Assembly (NCBI GenBank): GCA_027922465.2
Contig: BQMF02000123.1
Span: forward strand, 21,813-85,812
Source of the DNA: Turritopsis dohrnii
Taxonomy: Eukaryota > Cnidaria > Hydrozoa > Anthoathecata > Oceaniidae
Reading direction: 5' to 3'
DNA: 64,000 nt
Shown here: positions 9,626 through 21,892 of the stretch, one piece after another
How positions within the stretch are numbered: the first letter of the stretch is position 1
How the letters are laid out: the number at the start of each line of letters is the position of its first letter
The notes under the pieces: model-generated
What the model was told of the DNA's origin: nothing
Database searches by the model: none
Seen by the model: the letters and a program-made list of their open reading frames with translations, nothing else
Translations under genes and position numbers: made by a program

Positions 9626-10568
9626 CGCAGTGGCTATTCATACGTGACCGTATTTCAACTTATATTTTCTATTCGTACGTGAAAATCACGTACTGGTAAA
9701 AATATATTCTATTCATACGTGAAACGTTTTCATTATAGTTTTTCTACCATTATCTTTCATTTTTTTAGGTGATTAGGAACTTTGACATTATGTTGCCTTA
9801 CTGTACGTCCAAATAATCGAATAGCGGCAGCTATATTACAAGCAACCCTATGAAGATGTGCACAATCTTCATTTTTTTTTTCAACGACTTATACCCACGG
9901 TAATGTAAACCAGCCCTAAAAATTCGAATGTTTTGCTAATCATAAAGGTTATGATGTAGAAAAGAAAATCTTTTAATTTACACATAGGATTGGGGAATTG
10001 AAAGCCTTGAGGACTATTCATGTGGAGACGGGCTCCTATCCTGCTTGACAGGGCTGACTCGGTTAGGGTCTTGCTATATATTAAGAAATGCATATAAAAA
10101 TAACATTTTGTTCATATAACAAGCTCTGAATTAAGCCCGATTAAAATCACTTAATTTTCTTTTAAAGTGTTAGTTCGATAAATACAAAATATAATAGATC
10201 CATCATCCACCACCTGTTGGAGCTTCAGAAAATTGAGATTTGTATATGTGTTGAAAATTAAATTTAAAATTCATTTTAATTTAAAATTTAAAGTTTAAAA
10301 TCTTTTTATAAAAAAACATCAATAATATGCTCGTGAGCAGAAATTGCAGCTTGAAGTTCTTCAAAGTTGCTAAATGTTTTTCCTATTTCCATGTTTTTCT
10401 GTCATACAAACTCTCTGTCACACTCTATCTGCGCACTTTGAACACAACACGTGTGAACAACATGTGTTGTCTCAATTCAGTTTTTTATCGGAAAACCGGG
10501 AATCACGTATGAATAGAAAATACTTTTGGAAGTACGTGATTTTCACGTACGAATAGAAAATATAAGTT

Positions 10569-11065
10569 TTTAGCGTCATTTTTATATGAACGTGTTTGTA
10601 AATGAATTGAAACGTTAGTATGGTCGTTCTATATTTTATTCTTTTTCAAGTAATATTTCGACCTTTATTGACAAGGTCATCATCAGACTAATATAATTGA
10701 AACCATTACAAAGCTAATTAACGTCTCACATTTGACGTCAGAATTAATACAATGCAGTAATTAGTATAAAGAATTATTCCGAAGGTAAGAGAACATTGGT
10801 TTCCAGAATGTCGTCGTCACATACTGACCATCGTCCTGGTTCAGGCCATGTTCACTACGTGGCGACGTTTCCCGGAACTGAATTTCCAATGCTTCTCTTA
10901 CTTTACGGTCGAATTTTCTTTCTTCCATTTTGATGGTGGAGGTGCTTTCCCAGTCGAATCCTCGCTTACATGTTTTTGCATGTAAGGACACCCCTGAAGA
11001 GTCCCATTTTTCGTCTCTGATTGATTTCTTGTGTTGTTCCATTCGAGTGGAAACTTTGAGCATGG
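10569..11065 (-). mobile_element. 5'-truncated Penelope-like retroelement inserted in a TIR
   Basis: The left arm of the host element reads continuously through GAAATACGGTC / GAAAATATAAG. The right arm has these two halves separated by about 497 bp. The insert encodes, on the minus strand, the last 90 or so codons of a reverse transcriptase/GIY-YIG-type product. Visible motifs are VSLHAKTC, FDWEST, ERKFDRKVREALEIQ and a terminal GLNQDDGQY, which I recognise from Penelope-like elements. Past the stop codon comes a hammerhead-like core. The fragment lacks the RT domain. Confidence 0.6.
10656..10687 (-). ncRNA. hammerhead-ribozyme-like core
   Basis: On the minus strand CTGATGA is followed by GACCTT, a short loop, AAGGTC and then GAAA. 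This is the conserved hammerhead core with a six-pair stem II. One extra T lies between the core and stem II, so cleavage may be weak or absent. Hammerhead motifs are known from the terminal repeats of Penelope-like elements, which fits the adjacent coding fragment. I did not establish stems I and III. Confidence 0.4.
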
Positions 11066-11107
11066 TTGAAATACGGTCACGTATGAATAGCCACTGCGGA
11101 ATAATAC

Positions 11108-14100
11108 AGTCAGAAAAAACAGCAAAACGTGAGATCACGTAAGTGTGGGGTCTATATACCGCAATTGCGGGATCCATTACAACCTCATGATGTGGATGAA
11201 TGTGGTAAATATGATATCCCTGATTGAACTGTTAGCAAATCGCTTTTATTTTCATATTTTAGCAGTACTACAGCGAAGTACAAAGAAAAGAAATATAATA
11301 ACAAACACGTGCTGAAAACAACCAACAATCTAATCAGATTGGCTAATCTGACATGTGGGCCGGATAGATAGTTTCTGAATATGCCTCGCTAACTCTTTAA
11401 GAAAAAAAATCGGGTCGGAAACGATTTACCAGGAGCGAATCTAAGAAACATTGGATTTATATCACAATTGCATTATAGTTCCCATATTTACGCGATCCCA
11501 CGTTTAGCTGTTTACCCTGACTTTTTAAGGGGGTACGATAAGTGCAATAGCACCTACCTGTCTATAGCAGCTAGGTTTTTCTCCTCTAGCCGAATGTTTG
11601 TAATAAACGCCGCCCTTCAATAAACGCCGCCCTCTGATAAATGCTGCATCTTGAAAGGCGACATTATTAAAAACAGGCTGAACAGGAAATAGTTTTAAAA
11701 GTTCAATAGTTTTATAGTTTTCTTTTATCAACAAATTCTTCCACGTTTGCAGGAATTCAAATTGATGTGTAATTAATTGCAAAGTAACTTTCAATCCAAT
11801 TGCTATGAGCTTGGACAGTTCTATTTATTTATTTATTTATTTATTTACGAATGTTTACCCATGCCTTTTCAGTTCCTTAAGGTACTGTCATCAATGAGGG
11901 TCCTGCGAACGAGGTCCTAGAGCATTTAAAGCCCCCATTTGGGCTATGGAAGCTGTACAGGAACCGCTCAACTAGACAACCATCCTAGACATCATTCCTA
12001 CTCTCTTGCTGAGTGCTAAGCAAGTGGTAAACATCCCACTAAATTTTCCTTGTTTAACATCTTACACATTCCATTTGCATAAAAAGTATTCGTTTTGGTG
12101 CTGCTTTATTGAAACAGGGAACAGAATCACTGGACTTTTGAGTCTTGCGTCATTGAAAGCTATGAAAGTTTTCATGCCGTAGGAGAGACGGTAACATTAA
12201 TTCCTGCGAAATTTAATTCCCTTAAGGTAATGTAAACATATCTTTTTTGTAAAACGTTTTAAAACAATCTTTTGCAACGTTTACTTAGGAAATGAAAACA
12301 TTGTTGCTTGAGGTCTGTATTCACCTCATGCAATAAACACCGCCCTCTAATGAATGCTACCCTCTATTAAACACCGCATCCAAAAACTGTCATTTGTAAT
12401 AAACGCCGTGGCGTTTATTAGAGGGAATACGGTATGTCGTATCTTGATCCTCCAATCTGATGCGCTTTAAAAGCATTGTATCAGCCCATTAGGAGCCATC
12501 AACTGACTGCACACTAGCCTTTGAGCAACTGCTAGATCAATGCTTGGATCAATGCTTGGCAACTGCTTTGACGTAAGGAATTACGTAAGGTTTATGGGAA
12601 GCCCAAGGACAAAAACTCCCAGCTACTTAGTTACTGACTTACTTACTTTACTTACTTACTTGACCACATAACAATAGATGATTTCCATGATGATTACTCT
12701 TTTGATGTGTCTTGATGATTAGACGTTTTAGACAATTTTTCATTTGTGTATAAGTATTTTATTCAAAGTTTTTTTTCCGGTCCTTTAAGCATTAGCAACA
12801 ATCGAGTGGAATCATTCGCTTGTAATAAAAATTTGTGGTTTGTGGTGTAACAACAAATGTAAACATGAGATGTATCTATTGTTCATAGGTTATCTAAGAT
12901 GATAAATGATGTTACAGTAGAAGAAATCCCTGAAAGGATGGATGGATGGATAAATTAGGCTATAAACAATCACCTTATGCTTAAAAGCTGCATATTAACT
13001 TATTTCAAATGTATTTGGACACCAGTGAGAGACTGACTGGACACATTGTCAAAAACATAACTTTATATAAACGCTGTTATGTAGAGAAAGACCCTATATA
13101 CTGGATATATAATAAGAAGAGGGGTACTCAGACATTTCATTGTGGATATAAGCTAAAATTTGGGATCCAGTGCTTTAAATAGGCTACAGTTTCTTTTAAA
13201 AAGGTCAACCAAACTAGGCTGTTACCTCTTATTAAAAGGATTTCAAGGAAATCTTTCATCTTTATATTGCCGTAATTGTTTCATCCATTCAAGTACCCTT
13301 CTATATGCACAAAATGTGTATAATACTTTGGCAAACTTTAAGTTTAGATAATGTTATTTTTCACCTAATATGTGAGTCTCTACAAACTCCTTCCCTATTT
13401 TTGGGTGTACACTTTGAGTGTGGGAAAAAAATACTGCTTTGCATTATTGGGGCCAGAGATACCTGCAAAAACATATAAAAAAGGCTGACTAATTTAGAAT
13501 CTAACATGCCAGTGTAAATACTTTTTGCAAATGTGCCAAAATAACATCACTTACACAAAAATATCTCAGATTTGTTATAAATCTTGACTTTAGGTTTGGG
13601 TTATCCAAACTGAGTTGTTGCTGGAAATTTCAAAGTTTGTAAAGAAGAGGAGACCACAGATTTTTTCTACATGAAATAGGATCATTTTAGTGTTGTTTGC
13701 CAAAATTGTTATGACACAATATTTCTCACAATAAATTTTCAGGAAGTGTTTGCTCCAATTGACAATGCTTAGGATTGATAAGTCTGGTGTAACTGCATAG
13801 ATGTGTATTTTTGCCTGTGTGAATATAAAAGTGTATAATTGACTGTCACAAAAGTAAAAAACTTTCGAAATTTATATTGTTTCAAAGTGTATAAATCGCC
13901 TTGTTTATCTCTTATCCTGGCAAACCTAATAACCTTAGCTACTCCTTTTTATAAAAGGTTATAAAGTTAAAGAGCTTTATATGTGGAATTATTTGGTTTT
14001 GCAGTCAACTAAATTTGTTTTTTTTATGGATTGAAACTTGTAGAACTGACAAATTTGGTGTTAAAGAATGAAAATGTATAAGGGAAATGAAAAACTGACA

Positions 14101-14442
14101 CATGGTATTTTTGCAGAGCCTTCTCAACAAAATTCAAGCTTGTAAAAAGATTTTTAGATTTTACTTCAGTTGAAAACCTTCTTTTAAAATAAAGTCACTA
14201 ATATGGAAAATGATAGTAAAAATTTTGAAAGTATTGACTAGGGACGTTATCCTTTAAGTCGAAATATGACAGTTTGGTAGAACTTTATTGGACGTATCTA
14301 TCTGAATTTCAGGGCACATAAAATTGTAGTTTCCAAACTATCTGTGAATGAAAATCTGACCTAAGATAGTGTGGTAAGGTATCTTTGGAAAAGACTGTTC
14401 TGTACTGTGCTTAAGATTGAATATATCGTTTTTGTTTTGCAG
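11108..14442. other. non-coding stretch with dispersed repeats
   Basis: No supported gene. It contains ATTT microsatellite at 11820-11845, ACTT microsatellite near 12630-12660, GGAT microsatellite near 12940, and AAACGCCGCCCTC repeats described separately. It may be upstream intron or promoter of the gene whose exons begin at 14443. Confidence 0.5.
11595..12432. repeat. AATAAACGCCGCCCTCT repeat family with terminal hairpin
   Basis: Two clusters of imperfect AATAAACGCCGCCCTC units (11595-11650 and 12325-12400) enclose about 700 bp. The right cluster ends in a perfect 24-bp palindrome at 12397-12420 (arms TAATAAACGCC) followed shortly by ATACGGTA. A related end occurs at 34272-34310, also hairpin plus ACGGTA, so this is a dispersed family. 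Confidence 0.5.
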
Positions 14443-15729
14443 GTCAAGAAGTTTAAAGGAAAATGTAGAGTTGAAAGTTGTAATCTCTATCATAATGAAT
14501 TAAAGGATTTAGAAAAACATAAAATCATGGAAACTGTCAAAAAACTTTTCAAGATTATCATTATTTTACACCAACCTACTCTTTATCATGTGTTATGCGA
14601 TCTTCCTCCTGTTTTTTTCTGTTTCTTAATTGCTTGTCTGCAAGTTTTTATGTATTAATGTCTTCAGCTACGTTTCACACATAGGACTAAAAGTTATTGA
14701 TACATGTGCGTGCGTCTTTCTATTCATAGTCATAAGACAATATTTGATTGATGAATTTGCATTATTTTTATTCATTCCACGTTATGTGTTATGTTAAGAC
14801 TGATAAGTAACTCTCTCCATACTTTCGCCAGCTACACTTTTATTTTTAGAGAGAATCTTACGCAAAAAATTAAAAATGATAACGCTGTATTTTGGAGCAA
14901 ACGTAAGACAACCTATAGTTGTTGAAGGAATTGACTGTTTTTTTAAGTTCTACATGAAAGGTTGGTAAGATGAAAATGATAGAATTCCAAAACAGCAATT
15001 GTTGAGATAACCGTTCTCATCATTTTAGTTGATCAAAAGCAGTCCGATTGTGTAGAAAAAGCATCTGGCTGTCTGCATCAAGACGATTCTGACCGCAGCG
15101 TTCTTGAGAGCAGTGAAGGTAAAAGTTTTGCTGGAGAATTGTTAAAACTAATTTCTTTTCGTTTAATGGTTATGGTTTAATGGTTTAATGGTTATTTCGG
15201 TCATGTTCATTGCTCTCGCAGCCAGTGATGACGTTTATCTCGATGTCAAAATAAGCGTTGCATTTATGTTATTTTATAATATTTATGTCAGATTTTCTTC
15301 ATTATCACCATTATGTTGAATTAGATTATTAGTTTCACATATTGCTTGACCTACCTTTTATTTTAAGATGATGATGACGATGATGATGAATCGGTCATAG
15401 GCCCTTCAGACAGTGAATTGTAAGTTAATTTCAGACTTCCTTTAGGCATCGCACAGAAAATAACATTATCAGGCATTCTTGTCATAAAGTTATTGTAACA
15501 ATATTATTTTAGGCAAATTTTTAATTTTCACGATTTTATAGGCACTATGCACTTTGAAGCATCGAAATTGATTCTAACCGGTCTTTTAGTATTTGAGAAG
15601 TTCATAAAGAATAAAAGAAATGGATGTGCTTGTATTTACACTCAACGGAACACTAAATTTTGATCAAATTCCAAAATTGTTTTTTTTTTTTACAGATCGT
15701 CTAATTCTATGCTGAGACTCGTCCGCTGA
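14443..15729 (+). CDS. 3' exons of an unrecognised acidic protein
   Basis: Four exons are visible and their phases agree. Exon a is 14443 to about 14479 (donor tentative). Exon b is 15029-15118, exon c 15368-15419 and exon d 15696-15729, ending in TGA. Acceptors are good, with pyrimidine tracts at TTTTGCAG, CATTTTAG, TTTTAAG and TTTTTTTACAG. Donors after exons b and c are GTAAAAG and GTAAGT. Exon b is polar and Ser/Asp-rich with two cysteines, exon c starts with six aspartates, and exon d gives a short basic tail. I do not recognise the family, and the 5' exons were not found. RNA evidence would settle the model. Confidence 0.5.
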
Positions 15730-16583
15730 TCATATCATGAGGTCCAATCTCAAAGATAAGCTATCAAGGGATCGTGGGTACGTTGATAATGTACCATAGT
15801 CCAATGCATCAAAATAGACTTATAAAGATTTCGATTAGACAGCCCTCAAAATTATTTGAGTACGCAAAAGTCACAATTTGGTGCTTAGAACACCATTTTG
15901 CCTTCTTTTTTTCGTTTAGAAATTTGCTTCGGTTGTTTCACACCAATGCTAAGATGTACGTATATATGCATCAGGGAGATAATTGATAAAAACAGCATCG
16001 ACCAGAACGAAAAAAGCAGATTTAAACATGTGTCATTTCTATCTTAATCTTTTTCGGAGAAAAGGAAGTGTCATGGCGGCTTCTTCATCATTCTGATGCA
16101 CCAAAAGGGTATTGTAGTGAAACGTTCCAGCATTTGATTTCTTGTCCATTTCTACAGGAATAGTTGACTACTATTTTACCTGGATCTGCTTTCCTATTCA
16201 TGAAATATTGGATTCAACTGTTCAACCGTGTTAACAAGAATTATAAACAGACAATGGAATGGATTATCAATTTATCAATGACTACTGTATAAACATTACT
16301 AGTATTTATTCTGTTTTTGTTAAGAACGTTACTTGGAAATGCAGCTTTCCGTAGGTTTTGAAGTTCAAGGATGTGTAATTATTACAGATTCATAGCTCAA
16401 TAAGTTGTATCAAATGTATCTTAGCGAAAAGGAAAATATTTAAATGCGACTAATTCTACTGTGTATTTCAATTTTCCAATCCGTCATTGCAAACCAATTT
16501 CAAAGACCTGATAGCCATTGCCAACGAAATGAATTACTTGCCCACGTACTGTTTATAGTGAAATTATCAAACTTGTACACTAT
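15730..16583. other. non-coding stretch
   Basis: Presumed 3' untranslated and intergenic DNA after the acidic gene. I see nothing else supported. Confidence 0.45.
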
Positions 16584-17870
16584 CAGGGGCGGATCTAGGA
16601 TTTTTTAAGGGTTAGGCAAATTTTTTTTGTTAAACACACATACGGGCGCAATCGATGAAATTTACGCCAATTTACGCCCAATCTAATACATACTTTTCGA
16701 AGTGTAAAAATTATTAACTCGAATTGATTCGTCCTAACGTAAAGGGGTGTTATAATGCAAGCCTGTATTGTTGCACTAATGGAATAAGGGAAATAAACAA
16801 AAGAAAACTAATTGAGTATGAATGGAATGTATTGAACTACGTTATGTAGGCCAAAATAATATTTTCTGCCAGGTTGGAGGTTAAGTAAATAACCAATAAA
16901 TTACTTCATCTGTTATCTTCTTCATTTTCTTGATTGCTTGTACATGAACAGGAAGCATCCACCAAACGAAAACATACTTGTAATGAATCAAATAAATAAA
17001 TTTTCAATCACCTATCATGATAGATTGGAGCACTCAGATAAATACATGATATATACTTTATGATATTTTACTTCATATACATGATATTTTATCTATGTAC
17101 TTCGCAAGATGGTCAGATAGAAAGAAAAGAAAAGAAATTATGTTAAGAAATAGAGTAAAATGACCAAAATCAAAGTTAGAGACAAGCTCCTTGATCATAT
17201 CCAGCAGCAAAATAAAAACAGATTTCTGCACTATACGTTCATGAAATCAAATAGTATACCCTACCCTAAAAATGATCCATGGTTAAATAATTAATGTCAA
17301 CCACATTATAGTAAAAGATGGTGTTTACAGAAATCCCTGAGACAAGTCCAAGAACCTATATATATAAAACTACACAACAACAGATAAATTATGTACTGCT
17401 TCCTCTCTAATAAAAGCTACAACATTTTTTCCAGAATTTAATGTAGCATAGGAAACAAAGAAGTCAAACTAAAACATTATGTAATTACCTTTTTCAAAAG
17501 AAGACATAAGGTAGGTGGTTTTTATAAAATGAAAGAATAACTCCAAAGATGTTAAAGTGTTTCTGCATCCAAAATGATATTTCGAGGGATGATAGAATGC
17601 ACAAAGTTGTTTCAGAAGTCTTATAGTTTTTGGAAATTCTGTTTCCTTGGGCAGATATTTTGATTTAAAAATCATGAAATGATACAATAGATAATTATGT
17701 AATAAGATTTTTATTCTTTCTTTATGTGTATAAACTCTCAATATATTATAACTTCATTTTCTTATCACTCACTCAGAGTGAAAGCCCTTTCTCTCTATAG
17801 TAAATTAGAAAGATATAATATTAATGATAACTTGCGATGAGAAAGTTAACCTATATACTATCTTATTATA

Positions 17871-18035
17871 CAGTGGCGGATCTAGAGGTATGTCGAAATT
17901 TGTGTAGGAGAGTGTTAGCAATCTAACCATAAAGGAAAAGCGTCCAAATAATCCCATTGGAAATATAAATTGAATTCACAAATTATGTTAATGCTCTCAT
18001 ACACAAATTTCGACATACCTCTAGATCCACCACTG
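17871..18035. mobile_element. 165-bp MITE nested in the hAT-like element
   Basis: CAGTGGCGGATCTAGAGGTA and the bases beyond (about 35 bp in all) recur inverted at the right end with one change. I see no convincing target duplication, since the 8-bp flanks match at only about half of the positions. Confidence 0.65.
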
Positions 18036-18837
18036 TTACATATCATAAAATATATGCATTGCATAAAGTGAATGTAAGATTTTAAAAAATAAATACATAT
18101 CTCAGAAACTGGGAGTAAGTAATACTAACAAGAGGCTTTTTGATCTCTATCATATTGGTTCATATCATTTTGGACACAGGATCCTTTTAAAGTTCTTTAA
18201 TTCAAAACCAGACAGTCATCTCGAACCAAGAAAAATTATATACTGAACTGTACAAATAAGTTACCAGGTTGAGATACTGGTGCTAAAAAAAACATGCAGC
18301 TGCCTACGCAAAACAACTCAGAAAAATAACAATGACTTTGTGTATTATAAACTCAGTCATTCAAACGTAACTCCATAACATTTTTACAGATGTATTTTTG
18401 GTTAACAGAAACAGATACCAAAAATATTTATATACATCATTAATCAATAAAGAAAAGGCTTCGGTTCAGTTGACACAAACAAACGTATTATACATAGCTG
18501 AGCTAATAATTAACTGTCGTCATACTTATGGTCAACGAATTATGGTGCTAATGATCCATGCTAATCATTTATATTACATAAAATAAAACACTTGCTTTAA
18601 AGCAGCCACAATCTTTTCATTTCGCATAAGCAAAAGAAGAGACATGACTCGAAAAAAATGCTTTTCCTAGATTTTGAAGTCTGTTTTCAACAGATGTATT
18701 AAGTGAATTCAAAATTTCCTAATTAATACTTCATTATTGCTATCAAAAGCTGCAACGATGTTTTCTAGCGAATCCATGTTGAACTGGGTCTAATTCGAAG
18801 GTCTTCCACGTCGTTTTGTGCAGATTTGGTGACCATT

Positions 18838-18995
18838 CATTCAATAAAAGTGTGTAAACCCATGGTTGTACCTTAGGCAAATTTTCTTCTGGTTCATTCA
18901 ATAAAGTGTTAACCCATGGTTGTACCTTAGGCAAATTTTCTTCCAGTTCATTCATTAAAGTGTGTAAACCCGGGGCTCCTTAGGCAAATTTTCTT
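18838..18995. repeat. three tandem copies of a ~60-bp unit
   Basis: The unit TCATTCAATAAAGTG..AACCC..CTTAGGCAAATTTTCTTC occurs three times in a row, the last copy diverged. TTAGGCAAA in the unit resembles the sub-terminal sequence of the surrounding element, so the array may be an expansion of transposase-binding sequence. Confidence 0.55.
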
Positions 18996-19313
18996 CGCCT
19001 AGGTGAGCGTTAGGCACTAGTCTGTGTTGTCAATGTAACTATGAGAAGTCGTTTTCCGGGCAGAATCAATACCTATAAACTCAAGCTGTAAAAAACATTA
19101 ATTTGTAACATCATGGCGCGCGCCGCGCCTCGCCGGAAAATAATCCTATTTGCGAAAAAGAAAGGATATCGGATTGATGCGGGAATCTCTTGATATTTTC
19201 GATTATTTTCTGATTATTGTAATACAATACCTTTTTCAATTTGTGAAAAACATTATTTAACTGATTTTGGGTTAGGCATTTGCCTAAGTTGCCTAACCCT
19301 GGATCCGCCCCTG

Positions 19314-20191
19314 ACTATTCTTATGTTTCCATGGCTTTATTTATATTACATTCCACAACAAACCTTGGTAACACGCGTGCTTATGTTGCTTCCATCCTTA
19401 TCAAAATAATCAGGATATAACAATTAGAAACTTCTATAAGAAAAGTTTGGTATTTGCCAGTTATCACTTCGAGATACCATGACCAGTCCATAATACTATA
19501 GCCGTCATAGCGTTACGCTACAAATAAATAAGTTTGCCGATACCCTCAGCCTTCGGTCTGACTTACCACCAGAGATCTCTCTGTAACTTACGCATGCCTC
19601 CTACTAATTGCCTATACTGCTTTCGAAATGCATTGGAAGTATCGATTCTGGCTCTAACAGTGGAATTCAAACTCCGACCGAAAATCGTGGGTGCTATCAA
19701 CTCAACTATCGCAGTAGTTTCTACAGGTTTGACAGAAAATTCACATCAGTACACTTCACAACATCGCGAATAAACGTAATACAGGAGAATTTTAAGTGTA
19801 GAGTTTTAAGAATGAAGTATATTCACTTTTTGGTTTCAGAAGGGAAATTGGCGAAACGCGGTTCCCACTCAGCATGTTGTACGCTCAGAACAGTCAGCAC
19901 ACCATTTTCGGGTCACTCGTTTCCAAAAACGAATTTTTGGTTTCAGAAGGGAAATTGGCGAAACGCGGTTCCCACTCAGCATGTTGTACGCTCAGAACAG
20001 TCATCACACCATTTTCGGTTCACTCGCTTTATGAAAAGTGACTTTACAAGTTGAAGCAGGTACGTAGAAGTTCCAGATGAGGTTTTCGCAACATGAACTT
20101 AAAAGTGCCAGTATTGTAGTGGATAAGATAAAAAGTGACTTGCTTTGTAAATGCTGCCAAGAAACGAAGCCAAAGCATGCAGGTTTGCGTA
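19314..20191. other. intergenic DNA with a tandem duplication
   Basis: No supported gene. The 3' end of the KDZ-type gene (minus) abuts at 20192. Frames crossing 19534-20054 on the plus strand are generated by the repeat. Confidence 0.5.
19828..20033. repeat. tandem duplication, ~106-bp period
   Basis: A block beginning TTTTGGTTTCAGAAGGGAAA occurs twice, near 19828 and near 19934, with only a few changes between copies. Both copies end in ACACCATTTTCGG. Confidence 0.75.
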
Positions 20192-21892
20192 TCACTGAAC
20201 ACCTGACGCTAAGGCAGACCTGAGCAGCGACGAGAAAACTTTTTCTTTTTTTCTGTTCCAAACATCAATCATAAACTGAACATAAAACATAAAATGTTCT
20301 TGCGACATCTTTTTCGCCGATGCCTTCACACATTGAAGGAAAGAGTTGAATTGCTCGCAAATACTTGTGTTGGCGTTTTCTAAACCATACAACCCTTTGC
20401 TACTGTAGATGGGTGAACAACTGTGTGAATAACCGTGGAAAATATCATGGTAAAAGCGGGTGTTCTGGAAGTATCCGTTCTCTCTATTTAAGCAGTATTC
20501 TTCCAGGGAACATGCAAAATCATAAAAAACAACTTCCGGAGCTTCTAACATGTGCGTATACAAAGAACATGCAGGATCTTTGCGTCCTTCACTGCCATTG
20601 ACTATGTGACATCCATAGCAATGGCCATGTTGAGGGCAAAACCACAAGAAAAGAAATGTCGCTCCCTTCTTGGAAACAGAAGGATAACGCTTTGAGCAAT
20701 TTGATGTAGTTGGATTATCATCAAACGTCTGACTTTGCTTTGAGATATCAATTTCAAATTTTCTAGTATTGCGAAGCTGCTCTCCGGTTGGTGAAAAATA
20801 GTAGGCACGACCAAGCTTGCTAGGGTTGTACGAACCTTTTATAGGTATTGCTTGAGATGAGGTAACTTCATCGTTTTTCAGATGGTCAAGACGATCAGTA
20901 ATGCATCTTAATAGTGAATGTGCATCGGGATCTAATGAATTTTCGTTTAGAAATACCGACACAAATTCTGCCAAAGATGGATTTACTTTGTCAATTAATG
21001 CCACAAAATCGTCAGCATTTCCGCCATCAGGTGAATCCAGAATTTGTAGCACAGTTGACAAAATAGGATGTGGAATGAAAGCCCGTAATGGGGCATCGTA
21101 ACTTAGTAGGTTTAAAACCTTCTTTGTCGCATGCAGTTGGGAGAAACTCAGATCCTGCAACACGAATCGCTGAACCAATTGTTTACACGGGGGTGGTAAA
21201 ACATGTAGCAGTTGAAGCGTTTGTTGTTCGCAAGTCGCCGGATCTATGGTAATAGGTCGCTTCGAGGTAAGCACAGCAAGATGTTTCCGCGCTTCTCGAA
21301 CTGTCTTTTCTTTCTGTTTCAGTTGCTGTTCAGTTTCACCAGGTGCTTTCACTGGATTACTTATGAAACATCTGTCAAAGCGTCGATGCTTGGTCGGAAT
21401 AGTAGCAGAATCATTGCTTTGCTCCTCTATTGGCTTAATGTTGCAGTTATGTTGCAATATGCCAATCTTTGTTCCATCACATGCAAGCATTTTAGGTGAA
21501 AATCCGCACCAATTACACGGCCTACGGAATTCACGATTTTGATGCGAGGCCCAAGAAAAGAATGCCTTTCGATACGTTTTGGCAGAAATGAATGCTTTTC
21601 CTGACCCATTACGTGTGTAGGTCTTATTTATTAAGTCAGAAAAGGCAGTGAAATTGCATTTCATTGTGCACACCATGTCCACATACTGCCAGAACAACTC
21701 TTCAACTACAGCCACATATCTTGAAATACGGTATATAGATTCACTGCTGCCATTCCACTTAACGACACACTGACGGGTCTGGCAAACAATTTTGTACAGT
21801 TGACAATTGACAGCCGTATCTTTGGTGTACAACGTTGTCAACATATCTGATTCGAAGAGGTGCTTTCCATCTTCATCTGTTGGCCAGGGTAG
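20192..21892 (-). CDS. terminal exon carrying the KDZ catalytic domain
   Basis: 567 codons including the stop, entered at the acceptor TTTAG at 21893-21894. The first 150 residues contain the CxC-type cysteine region. A basic linker with KQKEKTVREARKH follows, then the RNase H-like core from about residue 340. The strand and the clean acceptor link it to the smaller exons upstream. Confidence 0.8.
   Translation of the reverse strand, partial: LPWPTDEDGKHLFESDMLTTLYTKDTAVNCQLYKIVCQTRQCVVKWNGSSESIYRISRYVAVVEELFWQYVDMVCTMKCNFTAFSDLINKTYTRNGSGKAFISAKTYRKAFFSWASHQNREFRRPCNWCGFSPKMLACDGTKIGILQHNCNIKPIEEQSNDSATIPTKHRRFDRCFISNPVKAPGETEQQLKQKEKTVREARKHLAVLTSKRPITIDPATCEQQTLQLLHVLPPPCKQLVQRFVLQDLSFSQLHATKKVLNLLSYDAPLRAFIPHPILSTVLQILDSPDGGNADDFVALIDKVNPSLAEFVSVFLNENSLDPDAHSLLRCITDRLDHLKNDEVTSSQAIPIKGSYNPSKLGRAYYFSPTGEQLRNTRKFEIDISKQSQTFDDNPTTSNCSKRYPSVSKKGATFLFLWFCPQHGHCYGCHIVNGSEGRKDPACSLYTHMLEAPEVVFYDFACSLEEYCLNRENGYFQNTRFYHDIFHGYSHSCSPIYSSKGLYGLENANTSICEQFNSFLQCVKASAKKMSQEHFMFYVQFMIDVWNRKKEKVFSSLLRSALASGVQ

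Larger units (their letters stand above)
9626..11098. mobile_element. MULE-like non-autonomous element with 9-bp target duplication
   Basis: Ends CGCAGTGGCTATTCATACGTGACC match in inverted orientation. The 9-bp sequence GAATAATAC flanks both sides (9617-9625 and 11099-11107). The inverted arm is about 95 bp and contains several CTATTCRTACGTGA sub-repeats. The 9-bp duplication and long arms suggest a Mutator-like family (inference). The interior (9730-10500) has no transposase. The right arm is interrupted by a Penelope fragment at 10569-11065. Confidence 0.8.
16584..19313. mobile_element. hAT-like non-autonomous element, 2.7 kb, 5-bp duplication
   Basis: Terminal inverted repeats begin CAGGGGCGGATC and continue with GGGTTAGGCAA on both sides. 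ACTAT flanks both ends (16579-16583 and 19314-19318). The CAGGGGCGGATC end is typical of hAT superfamily elements. A five-base duplication matches hAT groups that duplicate five rather than eight bases. No transposase frame is present inside. The interior contains a nested MITE (17871-18035) and tandem repeats (18838-18995). Confidence 0.7.

Noticed and set aside
19534..20054. Plus-strand ORFs downstream of the KDZ-type gene
   Set aside because: They run through the 106-bp tandem duplication, with no domain and no conserved start.
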